NCBI GenBank assembly: GCA_013314855.1
Contig: JABUEW010000043.1
Span: 1 to 32,156, forward strand
Direction of reading: 5' to 3'
Source of the DNA: Bacillota bacterium
GTDB lineage: Bacteria > Bacillota > Clostridia > Acetivibrionales > DUMC01
DNA length: 32,156 bases
Each line of letters opens with the position of its first letter. The first letter of the stretch is position 1. The notes beneath the pieces were generated by a model that saw only the letters and a program-made list of their open reading frames with translations, did not search any database and was not told where the DNA came from. Below are positions 32,156 through 32,156 of the stretch, one piece after another. A program made the position numbers and the translations under genes.

Positions 32156-32156
32156 T

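Noticed and set aside
1-32156. CRISPR arrays or restriction-modification systems
   Set aside because: No regularly spaced repeats were seen, and the only DNA methyltransferase has no endonuclease or specificity gene nearby.

Overview
The window reads as chromosome of a low-GC Gram-positive anaerobe of the class Clostridia, carrying a short GC-rich foreign block at its left end. Support comes from the AT-rich backbone, strong GGAGG-type ribosome sites, TTG and GTG starts, and the clostridial order priA-def-fmt-yugP-rsmB-rlmN-stp-prkC-rsgA. I cannot name the species. A relative of the Acetivibrio/Ruminiclostridium group is a guess.

Positions 119-5146 are a clearly GC-richer module, all on the minus strand. 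It holds a truncated S-layer-homology protein, an unknown protein, two overlapping AbrB-type regulators, an orphan adenine DNA methyltransferase, a tiny Cys-rich protein, an Api92-like protein and one more unknown. This is typical cargo of integrative conjugative elements, but no integrase, relaxase or transfer gene is present, so it looks like a remnant or an element edge. It ends near a tRNA-Ala(GGC) gene at 5407-5481, with a possible tRNA T-arm fragment between them.

From 5652 to 7629 lie a stand-alone DUF503 gene and, on the plus strand, rpe-thiN with a good promoter. Facing them on the minus strand is a nearly continuous run of genes from 25109 down to 7725: apbE, a NusG-II protein, a Gx transporter, a polyprenyl diphosphate synthase, a small P-loop protein, priA, def, fmt, a membrane zinc protease, rsmB, rlmN, stp, prkC, rsgA, rqcH and an aminotransferase. 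Most of these act in replication restart, protein maturation, rRNA modification, ribosome assembly, ribosome rescue and PASTA-kinase signalling.

The most interesting part is 22081-27760. The first four genes of that run, a flavinylated-lipoprotein gene (25345-25761) and a divergent type II NADH dehydrogenase with a membrane C-terminal extension (25988-27760) together match most of the flavin-based extracellular electron transfer (FLEET) gene set known from Listeria and Enterococcus: DmkB, EetB, EetA, FmnB, a PplA-like flavoprotein and Ndh2. The reading is that Ndh2 oxidises NADH into a membrane quinone pool, EetA/EetB pass electrons across the membrane, and ApbE attaches FMN to the surface lipoprotein, which hands electrons to extracellular acceptors. 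In this genome the system is wired into the front of the priA housekeeping operon.

Beyond ndh2 come a two-OB-fold SSB-like gene, a Mur-ligase-like protein that has lost its ATP-binding loop, an exported M23 peptidase, and a sugar isomerase/epimerase of the TIM-barrel type with its own promoter. The last 80 bases may hold the end of another minus-strand gene.
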